This document shows, piece by piece, positions 35,521 through 44,545 of a stretch of 64,000 nucleotides of DNA. A program made the position numbers and the translations under genes. The notes below the pieces were generated by a model. The model was given only the letters and a program-made list of their open reading frames with translations, ran no database searches and was not told where the DNA came from. Source of the stretch: Methylomonas aurea (GTDB lineage Bacteria; Pseudomonadota; Gammaproteobacteria; Methylococcales; Methylomonadaceae); assembly GCF_024505045.1 (NCBI RefSeq), contig NZ_JANIBM010000012.1, forward strand, positions 51,718 to 115,717. Direction: 5' to 3'. Positions within the stretch are counted from its first letter, which is position 1. The number at the start of each line of letters is the position of its first letter.

Positions 35521-36297
35521 GTGCGCTTCGGGTCGGCGTTCGCAATGTTCTGCCTGGCAGCGGCGTTGCCGGCCGCGGCCGGCGACCAACGTCGGGAACA
35601 GGATTACGCCGAACAAATTCAACGCCAATTAACTGACGGCCGCGCGGTGTGGCTGCAGACTGAGCGGCAGCCTTTTCTGGGGCTTTATAGCGACGCCGAA
35701 AAAACCGATAACCGCGATGCGGCTATCGTATTGCACGACATGGGCGGCCATCCCGACCAAGGCCCGGTGGTTCGCGGGCTACGTTCGACATTGCCGAAAC
35801 ACGGTTGGGCGGTGTTATCGTTGCAAATGCCGGTTCTGGAAATCGGCGCCAGCCTCGACGATTACTTTATCGTGTTCGATGAAGCCGCGACGCGAATCGA
35901 TGCGGGAGTGGCTTATTTGCAGCAGGGTGGTGCCAAACGGATCGCCGTCGTCGGTTACGGCGTCGGCGCCGCGATGGCGCTTTATCGGCTCAGCGCCAAA
36001 CCGGACGGCGTAATGGCGTTCGCCGCCGTTAGCCTGCCGGTCGCCGATGACCGCCTGCCGCAGGCGCAGAGTCTGGAGCAGATCAAACGGATCGGCTTAC
36101 CGTTTCTGGATGTTTACGCCGAATTCGATCTGCCGTCCGTATTAGACACTGCCCGGCAGCGGCGCATGGCCGGCAAGGATAATCCGGTGTACCGGCAAAT
36201 CCGCCTCGACGGCGAGGGGCATGCTTATCTACAAAACGACAATCTGCTGGTAAAGCGGATTTATGCTTGGCTGACCATAACAGCCAACGAAAAATAA
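35521..36297 (+). CDS. DUF3530-like periplasmic alpha/beta-hydrolase fold protein
   Basis: A 258-residue exported protein with signal peptide (AFAMFCLAAALPAAAG). The alpha/beta-hydrolase core shows AIVLHDMGGHPDQ and the nucleophile-elbow region IAVVGYGVGAAMAL. The elbow reads G145-Y-G147-V-G149, so the usual serine is replaced by glycine, while a C-terminal histidine remains in GEGHAYL. It is therefore probably not a classical esterase. The GTG start lies five bases after the upstream gene. Confidence 0.75.
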   Translation: MRFGSAFAMFCLAAALPAAAGDQRREQDYAEQIQRQLTDGRAVWLQTERQPFLGLYSDAEKTDNRDAAIVLHDMGGHPDQGPVVRGLRSTLPKHGWAVLSLQMPVLEIGASLDDYFIVFDEAATRIDAGVAYLQQGGAKRIAVVGYGVGAAMALYRLSAKPDGVMAFAAVSLPVADDRLPQAQSLEQIKRIGLPFLDVYAEFDLPSVLDTARQRRMAGKDNPVYRQIRLDGEGHAYLQNDNLLVKRIYAWLTITANEK

Positions 36298-36320
36298 CCA
36301 TAACAACAGGGGGAATGCCA

Positions 36321-36560
36321 ATGTTATTTAACGATGAACTGGCCGCGGAAATCCGATTTTTATCGCTGTTCAATTTGGCCAGCGCGCAAGAAGGCGTCAA
36401 GGTGCACGGTAATGCCGATCCGGAAATGATCGAAGCCGCCCGCCGCCTGTATGGCAAGGCCTTGATTTCCCAAGCCGACGGCGGTTATTTGACCGATTTG
36501 GGAATCGAAGCCGCTGAACATGTGCAACGGGCGTTGACGATTCTGACCACCGCGCCTTAA
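36321..36560 (+). CDS. TIGR02647-like conserved small protein
   Basis: A 79-residue cytoplasmic protein recognisable by LFNDELAAEIRFLSLFNLAS and ADPEMIEAARRLYGKALISQ, a pattern I associate with the TIGR02647 family of gammaproteobacterial proteins of unknown function. The ATG at 36321 is chosen because GGGGGA lies at the correct distance; upstream starts at 36315 and 36267 fit less well. It overlaps the convergent DUF6164-like gene by four bases. Confidence 0.75.
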   Translation: MLFNDELAAEIRFLSLFNLASAQEGVKVHGNADPEMIEAARRLYGKALISQADGGYLTDLGIEAAEHVQRALTILTTAP

Positions 36561-36922
36561 AGGCCCAGATCGAACAGCCATTTCAGCGATACGAAACCGA
36601 CTAATCCGACCAATATGACCAAACCGAGAAACCGTAGCGGCCTGGTAAGGTTGTGCCGCCAGAATCCGAGTACTTCGCCGCTGCTTTTCAGGGCTTGGTA
36701 ATGCGCCCGTTGGGTGAGGGCGCGCTGGGTCTGGTAGCGGTCGAATAATTCGCTCGCCGCCGGCAGATCCTCTGCGCGGTAAAGCCAGATTGCCGGTAGC
36801 GACGTACCCCAGGTGCCGGCCGAGGTTTCGTAGAATTCGATACCGTTATCGGCCAGCAGTTGCCGGACGTCCTCGATTTCGTCGGCCGGGACGCCGCGGA
36901 GTGAAAAAAATAATATCGCCAT
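36557..36922 (-). CDS. DUF6164-like protein with C-terminal membrane helix
   Basis: A 121-residue protein. The first 90 residues look like a small ferredoxin-like alpha/beta domain (AILFFSLRGVPADEIEDVRQLL; quoted as AILFFSLRGVPADE), ending in WLYRAEDLPAASELFDRYQ. The last 25 residues form one membrane helix (FLGLVILVGLVGFVSLKWLF). It matches my memory of the DUF6164 family; function unknown. It converges on the TIGR02647-like gene with a four-base overlap, so no terminator separates them. Confidence 0.7.
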   Translation of the reverse strand: MAILFFSLRGVPADEIEDVRQLLADNGIEFYETSAGTWGTSLPAIWLYRAEDLPAASELFDRYQTQRALTQRAHYQALKSSGEVLGFWRHNLTRPLRFLGLVILVGLVGFVSLKWLFDLGL

Positions 36923-37045
36923 GGTTGCAGGGGCCGTGGTTAGGGGCTGCCATTATAAGCCAGCGAGAAACAGTGGCTGGTAGCGAATGGCGGAAGTTCC
37001 GCCGAGTGGGCTGCAGCGCAACGATTCGTTCGATTTTCGCCGAGA

Positions 37046-38725
37046 ATGCAAATAGCAATCGTCTTTTTCCGGGACGCCGACGCCGACGCCGACGCGGAGG
37101 CCGATAATTTACAAAGCCTGCTGACCGGCCAAGGCTACGCCTGTCGGCCGGCGACATCGGTCGAGGCGGCTTTGGCGCTGGTCGAGTCGGGCCCGGCCGA
37201 TCTATTGCTCGTCAGTTGCCGCGATTGGCCTTGGCGGCGAATGGTAGAGCTTCGCGAGGCGGCCGACAGCTATCTGCCTATCATCCGCATCAGCGAATCG
37301 ATCGACGATGCCGTGCTGCAGCAGTGCGCCGCCGCGGACGTCGATACGGTCTTGTTCAGGCCGGTCAATTTCGGTTTGTTGTTGTTCAAAATTAGGTCTG
37401 CGCTACGCTTGCGCGAGTTATACCGGCGCGAGCGCGAGCAGAAAAACCAGTTATTGGGCTACTGGCAGACGGCCGACCTCGAGCACGAAGTGGCCGCCAA
37501 GTTGTTTAACAGCGTACTGAAAGCCGATTTCCTGGAAACCGAGGCAGTTGCCGTCTCTATGTCGCCGATGGCCTTGTTCAACGGCGATTTGGTGCTGGTG
37601 GCGAAAACCCCGGAGGACCATCTGCACCTGCTGTTGGGCGATTTCACCGGCCACGGTTTGGCGGCGTCGATTGCCGCGGCGCCGTTGGCGGACATGTTTT
37701 ACGGTATGACCCGCAAAGGCTTCGATATCGAAGAAATCGTCGCGGAGATTAACGCTAAGCTGTATCGGATGCTGCCGCCCAACCGCTTCCTGGCGGCGAC
37801 GTTGGTCGCGCTGTACCCCGAGGAATCGACGCTGAAAACCATCGCCTGCGGTTTGCCGGACCATTATCTGGTTAACCGTGTCGACCGCAGTTACCGTACG
37901 ATTTCGTCCACCAATATACCGCTCGGGATCCAGGCCGCGATCCAGCCCAATCCGCAACGGCACCGGGTCGGCGAGCACGAAAGCTTATATCTTTTGACCG
38001 ACGGCGTTTTCGAAGCGGAAAACGCGCGAGGCGAACTATTCGGTGCCGACCGGGTGTTGCAGGCCATACTGCAAAGTCCGGGCGGCGACTTCGATTTGCT
38101 GCAAAGCCGGTTGGCGGAACATACCGGCGGCGCGGTGCGGAAAGACGACAACACGATGGCGATTCTGCATTGTGCGGTCGACAGCGTACCTTGGAGTTGC
38201 AGTCGGGATCGCGCCTCCGGCCATAAATTGGCGGCGATGACCTGGAAACAGATGATGGAGTTCGATATCGATAGTTTACGCTGCACCAACCCGGTCCCGG
38301 TGATCGTCAACACCTTGCTGGAGATGCAGGGCTTGCAGGGCCATCGCCAGGCGATATTCTTGATCGTCAACGAATTGTTCGCCAACGCTCTGGACCATGG
38401 CGTGCTGCAGTTGGATTCGGCCGGCAAGGATAGTCCGGAGGGCTTTCTTCGTTTCTACGACTTGAAACAGCAACGTCTGCAAACTCAGGCCCACGGCAGA
38501 ATCCGGTTGTTTTTCGCTCATTATCCCACCGAAGCCGGCGGTCGGTTGATCGTTAAGGTTGCCGACAGCGGCAGGGGATTCGACTGGCGCCGCCGCCGCG
38601 CCGAATTGCAACACAATTCCGGATACAGCGGCCGCGGAATTCCGTTGCTGGAAAAACTGTGCACCCGCCTGGAGTACCGCGGTTGCGGCAACCGGGTTAC
38701 GGCCGTGTTCGACTGGCAGGCTTGA
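37046..38725 (+). CDS. Pseudo-receiver / PP2C (SpoIIE) phosphatase / HATPase fusion
   Basis: A 559-residue regulator combining three modules. The N-terminal receiver-like domain (1-125) lacks the phosphoacceptor: the expected aspartate is S57 in ADLLLVSCRDW and the conserved lysine is arginine in VLFRPVNFG. The middle (about 150-385) is an SpoIIE/RsbU-type serine phosphatase with GDFTGHGLAAS and LTDGVFEAEN. The C-terminus (about 420-555) is an RsbW-like HATPase with NELFANALDHG and DSGRGFDWRR. This pairs phosphatase and anti-sigma-kinase-like functions of partner switching in one chain. No anti-anti-sigma factor is adjacent. A GACGCC repeat encodes its N-terminal DADADADAEAD. Confidence 0.85.
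   Translation: MQIAIVFFRDADADADAEADNLQSLLTGQGYACRPATSVEAALALVESGPADLLLVSCRDWPWRRMVELREAADSYLPIIRISESIDDAVLQQCAAADVDTVLFRPVNFGLLLFKIRSALRLRELYRREREQKNQLLGYWQTADLEHEVAAKLFNSVLKADFLETEAVAVSMSPMALFNGDLVLVAKTPEDHLHLLLGDFTGHGLAASIAAAPLADMFYGMTRKGFDIEEIVAEINAKLYRMLPPNRFLAATLVALYPEESTLKTIACGLPDHYLVNRVDRSYRTISSTNIPLGIQAAIQPNPQRHRVGEHESLYLLTDGVFEAENARGELFGADRVLQAILQSPGGDFDLLQSRLAEHTGGAVRKDDNTMAILHCAVDSVPWSCSRDRASGHKLAAMTWKQMMEFDIDSLRCTNPVPVIVNTLLEMQGLQGHRQAIFLIVNELFANALDHGVLQLDSAGKDSPEGFLRFYDLKQQRLQTQAHGRIRLFFAHYPTEAGGRLIVKVADSGRGFDWRRRRAELQHNSGYSGRGIPLLEKLCTRLEYRGCGNRVTAVFDWQA
37073..37096 (+). repeat. GACGCC hexanucleotide tract inside a coding region
   Basis: Nearly four tandem GACGCC units (the last is GACGCG) encode alternating Asp-Ala near the N-terminus of the phosphatase protein, exactly where a receiver would have its acidic pocket. 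Because the unit is six bases, length changes keep the frame. Confidence 0.8.
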
Positions 38726-38735
38726 ACAAGTCCAA

Positions 38736-39551
38736 TCAGCGTTGGCAGCGGCCGCAGTAATAACTGGCGCGTTGGCCGATTTTCAAGTGTTGGACCGGCT
38801 CGGCACAGGTCCGGCAAGGCTCGCCGCCGCGGCCGTAGACTGCCAGAGCCTGTTTGAAATAGCCGGGTTTGCCCTCGGCGTTGGTGAAGTCGCGTAGCGT
38901 AGTGCCGCCTTGTTCGATGGCTTTGCTCAGCACGGTCTTGATCGCCGCCACCAGCCGTTCGAATTCTTCGCGGTGCAAACTTCCGGACTCGCGGGTGGGC
39001 AGCACGCCGGCCAGAAACAACGATTCGCTGGCGTAAATGTTGCCGACGCCGACCACGATATGGCTGTCCATGATCAGGCTTTTGATGCAGGCGATCCTTT
39101 GGCCCGCGCGCCGTTGCAGGTATTGCGCATCGAACTCGGCCGATAGCGGTTCCGGCCCCAGTTCCGCCAGTAGCGGATGCTGCATCGGATCTGCGGAAGT
39201 CCACAGCGCCGCGCCGAATTTGCGCGGGTCGTTGAACCTGAGCACCGTGTCGTCGGCGAAAACGAAATCGAGATGGTCGTGTTTGCCCGGAATTTGTTGC
39301 GGACTGGTGATCCGCAAATTGCCGGACATACCCAGATGCAAAATCAGAGTCCCGGCCTCGGCGCCGAGCAACAGATATTTGCCGCGGCGCTCGACCGCCC
39401 GCAGGCGTTGGCCGGTCAGCACCTCGGCCAGTTCGGCCGCTACCGGCCAGCGCAGCCGCGACTCGCGAACCTCGACCGCCTTGAACGTCTTGCCCAGAAT
39501 ATGCGGCGCAATGCCGCGCCTGCTGGTTTCGACCTCGGGTAATTCCGGCAT
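38736..39551 (-). CDS. mutM: Formamidopyrimidine-DNA glycosylase
   Basis: DNA repair enzyme of 271 residues that removes 8-oxoguanine and formamidopyrimidines. The catalytic N-terminus is MPELPEVETSRRG (P2 nucleophile, E3). Further signatures are the LILHLGMSG segment, DFTNAEGKPGYF, and a C-terminal zinc finger C-x2-C ... C-x2-C (PCRTCAEP, YYCGRCQR). Length matches E. coli Fpg. It is the last gene of a minus-strand group with hflD and the rhodanese gene, nine bases after hflD. Confidence 0.96.
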   Translation of the reverse strand: MPELPEVETSRRGIAPHILGKTFKAVEVRESRLRWPVAAELAEVLTGQRLRAVERRGKYLLLGAEAGTLILHLGMSGNLRITSPQQIPGKHDHLDFVFADDTVLRFNDPRKFGAALWTSADPMQHPLLAELGPEPLSAEFDAQYLQRRAGQRIACIKSLIMDSHIVVGVGNIYASESLFLAGVLPTRESGSLHREEFERLVAAIKTVLSKAIEQGGTTLRDFTNAEGKPGYFKQALAVYGRGGEPCRTCAEPVQHLKIGQRASYYCGRCQR

Positions 39552-39560
39552 CGCCGCGCT

Positions 39561-40184
39561 TCAGATTTGGGTTAACAGGAATTGGGCTTCGTGGCGGATT
39601 TTCTGCCGGGCCAACAGCAATTTCCAGCGGCTGCCGCCGCATTGGCGCCACAAGTGAGCGGAGCGGATGCCTGCCAGCAGCACGGCGCGAATTTTGTTGA
39701 CCGTACCTTGGTTGCCCAAATGTTGCGGATCGCCCTGGACCATGATCCGCGGCTGTAGCGTGCTGATCGTGCTGTGGTAGACGTCGGCCAGATTGGCCAG
39801 CACATTTTCGTGCAGTACGCCGAAATGCTCAGCCTGGGCCTGAGCCCGGCTGATGCCGGCCCGAATGCTGTCCAACATGTCCGGCTTGCCGGCCAGCCGC
39901 TTTTGCAGGTAGACCAATTGCGCGGCATAACGCGCTTGTTCCGGATTCGCCAGCGTCCGGCTGCCCAACTGGGTCTGCAATTGCTCCAGGCCGTGGCGGA
40001 TGCCGGCAAGGCCGCCGTAAACGTCGGTGACGCTGTCCGAGTCAATTTTCAACAGGCTGCCGATACTGGCTTCCAAGGCCCCGCTTTGGCAGGCGCCGGC
40101 CGTTGCCAGTTGCTGCACCAGCGAACAGGCCTGAGCGATACCTGCCAAGGCGATAGTCTGGTTGGTGATCGTGTAAAGCGACAT
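39561..40184 (-). CDS. hflD: HflD-like protein
   Basis: A 207-residue, nearly all-helical, membrane-associated protein like E. coli HflD (lambda CII-interacting lysogenisation regulator). Recognisable are LAGIAQACSLVQQLA and the C-terminal region with GNQGTVNKIRAVLLAGIRSA and WRQCGGSRWKLL. The frame is open to 40220, but the ATG at 40184 starts the conserved region. In many gammaproteobacteria hflD follows mnmA; here it follows a rhodanese gene by one base and precedes mutM. Confidence 0.88.
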   Translation of the reverse strand: MSLYTITNQTIALAGIAQACSLVQQLATAGACQSGALEASIGSLLKIDSDSVTDVYGGLAGIRHGLEQLQTQLGSRTLANPEQARYAAQLVYLQKRLAGKPDMLDSIRAGISRAQAQAEHFGVLHENVLANLADVYHSTISTLQPRIMVQGDPQHLGNQGTVNKIRAVLLAGIRSAHLWRQCGGSRWKLLLARQKIRHEAQFLLTQI

Positions 40185-40185
40185 A

Positions 40186-40623
40186 TCAGTTGCAGGTGCT
40201 GGCCAGGCAATCCGGCGCAACCGGCCGGCCGGAACGGATCCAGGATTGGATACCGTTGTTCAAATGGTACACTTTATTCATGCCGGGCTGTTCGCTGAGC
40301 ATTTTGCCGACTTTGGCGCTACGGTTGCCGGAGCGGCATACCAGGACCACCGGTTGGTCGGGCGAGGTTTTCAATTTTTCCAATTCGGCCAGCCATTTTT
40401 CCTGGTCGAATTTGCCGTCGGCATCGAACGATTGCAGCTTGTAGCTGCCCGGAATCAGCCCGGTGGCCTGCCATTCCTGCGGCGTGCGGATGTCTACCAC
40501 CAGCGCGTTTTGGTTTTGTTGTATCGCGCCGAGTTGTTCGGTATCGAGTTCGCCGAGTTCCGCGGCGTGTACGCCGGCGGATAACAAGGCGGCCAGGCAG
40601 AAAAAGGGTAATTTGCGTTTCAT
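40186..40623 (-). CDS. Periplasmic rhodanese-like sulfurtransferase
   Basis: A 145-residue protein with a signal peptide (LPFFCLAALLSAGVHA). The single rhodanese domain has VVDIRTPQEW and the active loop VCRSGNRSAK with catalytic C96. Single-domain periplasmic rhodaneses move sulfane sulfur or act on redox partners; the substrate is unknown. Two extra cysteines close the protein (PDCLASTCN). It is the first gene of the group with hflD and mutM. Confidence 0.9.
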   Translation of the reverse strand: MKRKLPFFCLAALLSAGVHAAELGELDTEQLGAIQQNQNALVVDIRTPQEWQATGLIPGSYKLQSFDADGKFDQEKWLAELEKLKTSPDQPVVLVCRSGNRSAKVGKMLSEQPGMNKVYHLNNGIQSWIRSGRPVAPDCLASTCN

Positions 40624-40651
40624 AGTCGATCTTTACCAGTCAAATGAAGTT

Positions 40652-41857
40652 TTATCCGGCCAGTAACGGCGATATGTGCGTCGCCCACCAGTCGATACTT
40701 TCCAAATAAATGTTGGCGATGCGCTCCGGCGCGATGTTGCGGTAGGTGCTCAGACCCGGCTCCCAGCGTTCGTAGGCGACACAGAATTTCAAAGTTTCGC
40801 CGGCGGGGCCCCGATGGTGCAGCACGGCGTCGTTGACCTCCTGTGTCAGTGGCAATTGTTCCAGCAATTTCGGCAAAGGCGAATCCATTAGGCTATCCAG
40901 GCCGGATAGCATGCCGATCAAAAAATAATGTTCGCTCTCATCGTTAGCTTCCCTGGCCAGCAGCTCGCACATTTTGGCCCGGATCAGCACGTTTTGCAGC
41001 ACCGACGACGGTTTGTCCGATAATGCCGACAAGGTCAGGATGTTGATCCAGCGCTTGATTTCGACCAGGCCCAAACAGACCACGGCGTGCTGGATCGACT
41101 CGATTTTTCGGGGCAGCGCAAAAAATGCCGAGTTCAGATAATGCAGCAACTTGAAACTCATGCTGACGTCCTGGGAGACGATACCGCTGATTTCGGCGAA
41201 ACTGACGTCGGGTTTGTTGACGGTAGCCAGCAACTGCAACGCTGCGCTCTGGCTGACGCCGAGGCGTTTACCTTCCACCAGATTGGGTTTGCTGAAGAAA
41301 AAACCCTGGAACAATTCGCAGCCCCAATCGCGCAGGGTTTGGAATTGGTCATGGGTTTCGACCTTTTCCGCCAGCAAGGTCAATTTATATGGCCTGAGCT
41401 GGTCGATCAGTTTGCGAGTGGCGTCCAGCGTGCCGGCCATCACGTCGATTTTGATGATGTCGGCGAATTCGAGCAGCGGCAGCCATTCCGGCGCCAACAC
41501 GAAGTCGTCCAGCGCCAGGGTATAACCCAGCTGCGACAGTTCCTTGAGATTGGCGACGATCTCGGCGTCGACGACCACGCTTTCCAACACTTCCACCACG
41601 ATGCGATCTTTCGGCAGATGCAACGGGACCTTGTCCAGAATGTTCTGGGTTGTGAAGTTGATGAAGGCTTTGTGCGGGCCGACCAGCTCGTTCAGGCCGA
41701 TTTCCAGTAACGTATCGCTGATGACTTGCTTGGTGGCGTTGGCAGCACCATCTTTTAAGTTCAAGTCGAAATCGGTACCGCGGAACAGAATTTCGTAAGC
41801 GAAGGTATTCAGTTGCCGGTCTAGTATCTGCTGCCGGCCAATCAGAAAATCTGTCAT
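40652..41857 (-). CDS. EAL-HDOD signalling protein
   Basis: A 401-residue protein of the YuxH/CdgJ type. The N-terminal EAL-like domain (about 1-200) has a degenerate signature (YEILFRG) and keeps LALDDFV and IIKIDVMA, but lacks several metal-binding residues of active phosphodiesterases. The C-terminal HDOD domain (about 205-390) contains SFKLLHYLNSAFF and IGMLSGLDSLM. Such proteins usually bind partners and affect motility rather than hydrolyse c-di-GMP. It lies 28 bases upstream of the rhodanese gene on the same strand. Confidence 0.88.
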   Translation of the reverse strand: MTDFLIGRQQILDRQLNTFAYEILFRGTDFDLNLKDGAANATKQVISDTLLEIGLNELVGPHKAFINFTTQNILDKVPLHLPKDRIVVEVLESVVVDAEIVANLKELSQLGYTLALDDFVLAPEWLPLLEFADIIKIDVMAGTLDATRKLIDQLRPYKLTLLAEKVETHDQFQTLRDWGCELFQGFFFSKPNLVEGKRLGVSQSAALQLLATVNKPDVSFAEISGIVSQDVSMSFKLLHYLNSAFFALPRKIESIQHAVVCLGLVEIKRWINILTLSALSDKPSSVLQNVLIRAKMCELLAREANDESEHYFLIGMLSGLDSLMDSPLPKLLEQLPLTQEVNDAVLHHRGPAGETLKFCVAYERWEPGLSTYRNIAPERIANIYLESIDWWATHISPLLAG

Positions 41858-41976
41858 TTATTTACGGGCTCCCGATCATTGCTCTATGATGCTACTACGC
41901 TCCGCCTTTTATCATGTAAGTCGAGATTTAGTCGAGATCAAGGCGGGGCGAGTCTCTACCAATCACAGGAGGAACA

Positions 41977-42186
41977 ATGTCCGAATCAGCAACGTTAACG
42001 GTCACCGGCATGAAATGCGGCGGTTGCGAAAATACTATCGTCACAAAAGTGTCGGCTTTGCCCGGAGTCAAATCGGTCAAGGCATCGCACCAGGATAAAC
42101 AGGTCGACGTTGAATTCGATCCGGACCTCGCCAGTCTCGACCAGATCGAAGACACCATCGTCGACGCCGGTTTCAAGGTCGAATAA
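41977..42186 (+). CDS. copZ: Copper chaperone, HMA domain
   Basis: A 69-residue heavy-metal-associated domain with metal-binding GMKCGGC at residues 11-17 and the usual ferredoxin-like beta-alpha-beta repeat ending in DTIVDAGFKVE. It probably delivers Cu(I) to the ATPase encoded 48 bases downstream. CAGGAGGAAC precedes the ATG. No recognisable CueR-type dyad was found upstream. Confidence 0.92.
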   Translation: MSESATLTVTGMKCGGCENTIVTKVSALPGVKSVKASHQDKQVDVEFDPDLASLDQIEDTIVDAGFKVE

Positions 42187-42234
42187 ATTTTGCCGCGGGC
42201 AGCAGGCGACGCTGCCGGCGTTCGAGGAGGCACG

Positions 42235-44493
42235 ATGACAGACGCCCGATACGAAGAAATCAGCCAAAACCAAGAGATTCGCCTGTCGATATTGGGCATG
42301 CGCTGCGCCGGTTGCGTCAGCGCCGTCGAAACCGCCTTGCAAGGCGTGGCGGGAGTGGCTTCGGTCGCCGTTAATTTTGCCGACCATTCCGCGACAGTGG
42401 TGGGCAATCCCGATCGGCAGACGATGAAGCAGGCTTTGAAGGACGCCGGTTACGACGCGGCGGTGATGGAAGGCCTGGAAGACCCGGCGGAAGAGGAAGC
42501 TCAGGAAGAACAACGTTACCGCGATTTGATGCGCAAAGCGGCCGTCGCCGGCGCGTTGGGTCTGCCGTTGATGCTGGGAGCCCATATCGACCTGTTCCCG
42601 GCGATGGGCACATCAGCCGGTACGGTGTTTTGGTCGGAAGTCGCGCTATTGACCCTGGCGGTGTTGTATTACTCCGGCGGCCATTTTTTCCATAGCGCGT
42701 TAAAGTTGCTGGCCGTGAAGCAGGCCAACATGGACACCTTGATTGCGTTGGGTACCGGCTCTGCCTGGTTTTATTCCTGCATCGTCATCGACTATTCCGC
42801 GCAATTGCCGTCTTTGTCGGCGCACGCTTATTTCGAAGCCTCGGCCGTGATTCTGGCCTTCATCAACCTGGGCAGCGCCCTGGAAACCCGGGCGCGCGGC
42901 AAGACTTCGGCGGCGATCAGGGCCTTGATCGGCTTGCAGCCGCGCACGGCCAGAGTTTTGCGCGACGGCAAAGAGAGTGATGTGCCGATAGAAGAGGTTG
43001 GCCTCGGCGAAACCTTGCGGGTGCGGCCTGGAGAAAAGATCGCGGTAGACGGTACCGTGGTGGAAGGCCATTCCAGCGTCGACGAATCGATGCTCACCGG
43101 CGAATCAATGCCGGTCGAGAAAAACGTCGGCGACAGCGTTGCCGCCGGCTCGATCAACGGTCACGGCAGTTTTTTGTTCACGGCCACTCATATCGGCCGC
43201 GACACGGCACTGGCGCATATCATTCAAAGCGTACGCCAGGCGCAAAACAGCAAGCCGGCCATCGCCAGACTGGCCGATAAAATTTCGGCAGTATTCGTGC
43301 CGACGGTGGTGGCGATTTCTGTTCTGACCTTTCTTATCTGGCTGGCGATCGGTCCGGAGCCGGCCTTCGGTTATGCCTTTGTCACCTCGATGACGGTGTT
43401 GGTAATCGCCTGCCCTTGCGCGTTGGGTTTGGCAACGCCGATTTCGGTCATGGTTGCTGTCGGCCGTGCGGCGCAAACCGGGATTTTGATCCGTAAGGGC
43501 GAAGCCCTGCAGACGGCCGGCAAACTGACCTGTCTGATTCTGGATAAAACCGGCACGGTGACTGCCGGCAAACCGGCCTTGGCCGAGGTGATGGCGTTCG
43601 GCGAGTACGACCAAGCCCAGGTGTTGCAACTCGCGGCTAGTCTGGAATCCGGCTCAGAACACCCGTTGGCGGCAGCGATTTTGGCTGCGGCCGAACAGCG
43701 TTCGCTAGCCTTGGAAAAAGTCAGACGCTTCCAGGCTGTGGCGGGACACGGCGTAACCGGCCGGATCGGCGAGCGGCAATGGCTGTTCGGCAACGCCGCA
43801 TTAATGGCCGAGCACGGGGTCGATACCGCCGTGTGCCGGGATAAGCTGGCGGAATTGGCCGGAAAAGGCCAGACGCCGATGATGTTGGCGGTAGAGCAGA
43901 CCGTAGTAGGCGTGGTTTCGGTGGCCGATCCGATCAAACCCGATTCGGCTCAGGCCGTGCTGGAATTGAAACGCCGCGGGGTCCGGGTGCTGATGGTGAC
44001 CGGCGATAACGAAATTACCGCGAAGGCCATCGCTGCCCAGGCCGGTATCGACGAATTTCGGGCGCAGGTCTTGCCGGTCGACAAAGCCGAAACGGTCAAG
44101 GCGTTGCAGCAGCAGGGCGAGTTGGTCGGTATGGTCGGCGACGGTATCAACGATGCACCGGCGCTGGCCCAGGCCAATGTCGGCTTTGCCATGGGCGCCG
44201 GTACCGACGTAGCGATCGAGAGCGCCGACATTGTCTTGCTGCAAGGGTCCTTGCTGAAAATTACGGAGGCGATTGCGCTATCGCAATTGACGGTCGCCAA
44301 CATTAAGCAGAATCTGTTCGGAGCCTTCATCTACAACACCATCGGCATTCCGGTTGCGGCCGGCTTGTTGTATCCGATGTTCGGCATCTTGCTGAATCCG
44401 ATGATCGCCGGCGCGGCGATGGCGATGTCCTCGGTTACCGTGGTCAGCAACGCCAACCGGTTGCGCTGGATCAAATTGGACCGAGGCAGTTAA
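42235..44493 (+). CDS. copA: Cu(I)-exporting P1B-type ATPase
   Basis: A 752-residue copper pump. One N-terminal HMA domain has C24-x-x-C27 in GMRCAGC; eight helices follow, including the ion-binding C393-P-C395 in [13 protein letters not shown]. The phosphorylated aspartate is D437 in [12 protein letters not shown], and the hinge is [15 protein letters not shown]. The frame is open from 42190, but GAGGAGG directly before the ATG at 42235 decides the start. It forms an operon with copZ. Copper handling would be central to a methanotroph with particulate methane monooxygenase. Confidence 0.95.
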   Translation: MTDARYEEISQNQEIRLSILGMRCAGCVSAVETALQGVAGVASVAVNFADHSATVVGNPDRQTMKQALKDAGYDAAVMEGLEDPAEEEAQEEQRYRDLMRKAAVAGALGLPLMLGAHIDLFPAMGTSAGTVFWSEVALLTLAVLYYSGGHFFHSALKLLAVKQANMDTLIALGTGSAWFYSCIVIDYSAQLPSLSAHAYFEASAVILAFINLGSALETRARGKTSAAIRALIGLQPRTARVLRDGKESDVPIEEVGLGETLRVRPGEKIAVDGTVVEGHSSVDESMLTGESMPVEKNVGDSVAAGSINGHGSFLFTATHIGRDTALAHIIQSVRQAQNSKPAIARLADKISAVFVPTVVAISVLTFLIWLAIGPEPAFGYAFVTSMTVLVIACPCALGLATPISVMVAVGRAAQTGILIRKGEALQTAGKLTCLILDKTGTVTAGKPALAEVMAFGEYDQAQVLQLAASLESGSEHPLAAAILAAAEQRSLALEKVRRFQAVAGHGVTGRIGERQWLFGNAALMAEHGVDTAVCRDKLAELAGKGQTPMMLAVEQTVVGVVSVADPIKPDSAQAVLELKRRGVRVLMVTGDNEITAKAIAAQAGIDEFRAQVLPVDKAETVKALQQQGELVGMVGDGINDAPALAQANVGFAMGAGTDVAIESADIVLLQGSLLKITEAIALSQLTVANIKQNLFGAFIYNTIGIPVAAGLLYPMFGILLNPMIAGAAMAMSSVTVVSNANRLRWIKLDRGS

Positions 44494-44515
44494 GGTTCGC
44501 GTCAATAGCCGTTAA

Positions 44516-44536
44516 CGCCGCCCGCGCCGGGCGGCG
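44516..44536. terminator. Convergent terminator between copA and the MCP operon
   Basis: CGCCGCCCG (44516-44524) and CGGGCGGCG (44528-44536) form a perfect 9-bp G/C stem with a three-base loop, 22 bases after the copA stop and 10 bases from the convergent MCP gene stop. It can act in both directions, though T-runs are short. Confidence 0.6.
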
Positions 44537-44545
44537 GAGCGTCGG

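Noticed and set aside
38521..39651. 376-residue frame overlapping mutM and the end of the phosphatase gene
   Set aside because: Shadow of two certain genes; no domain and an arginine-rich composition.
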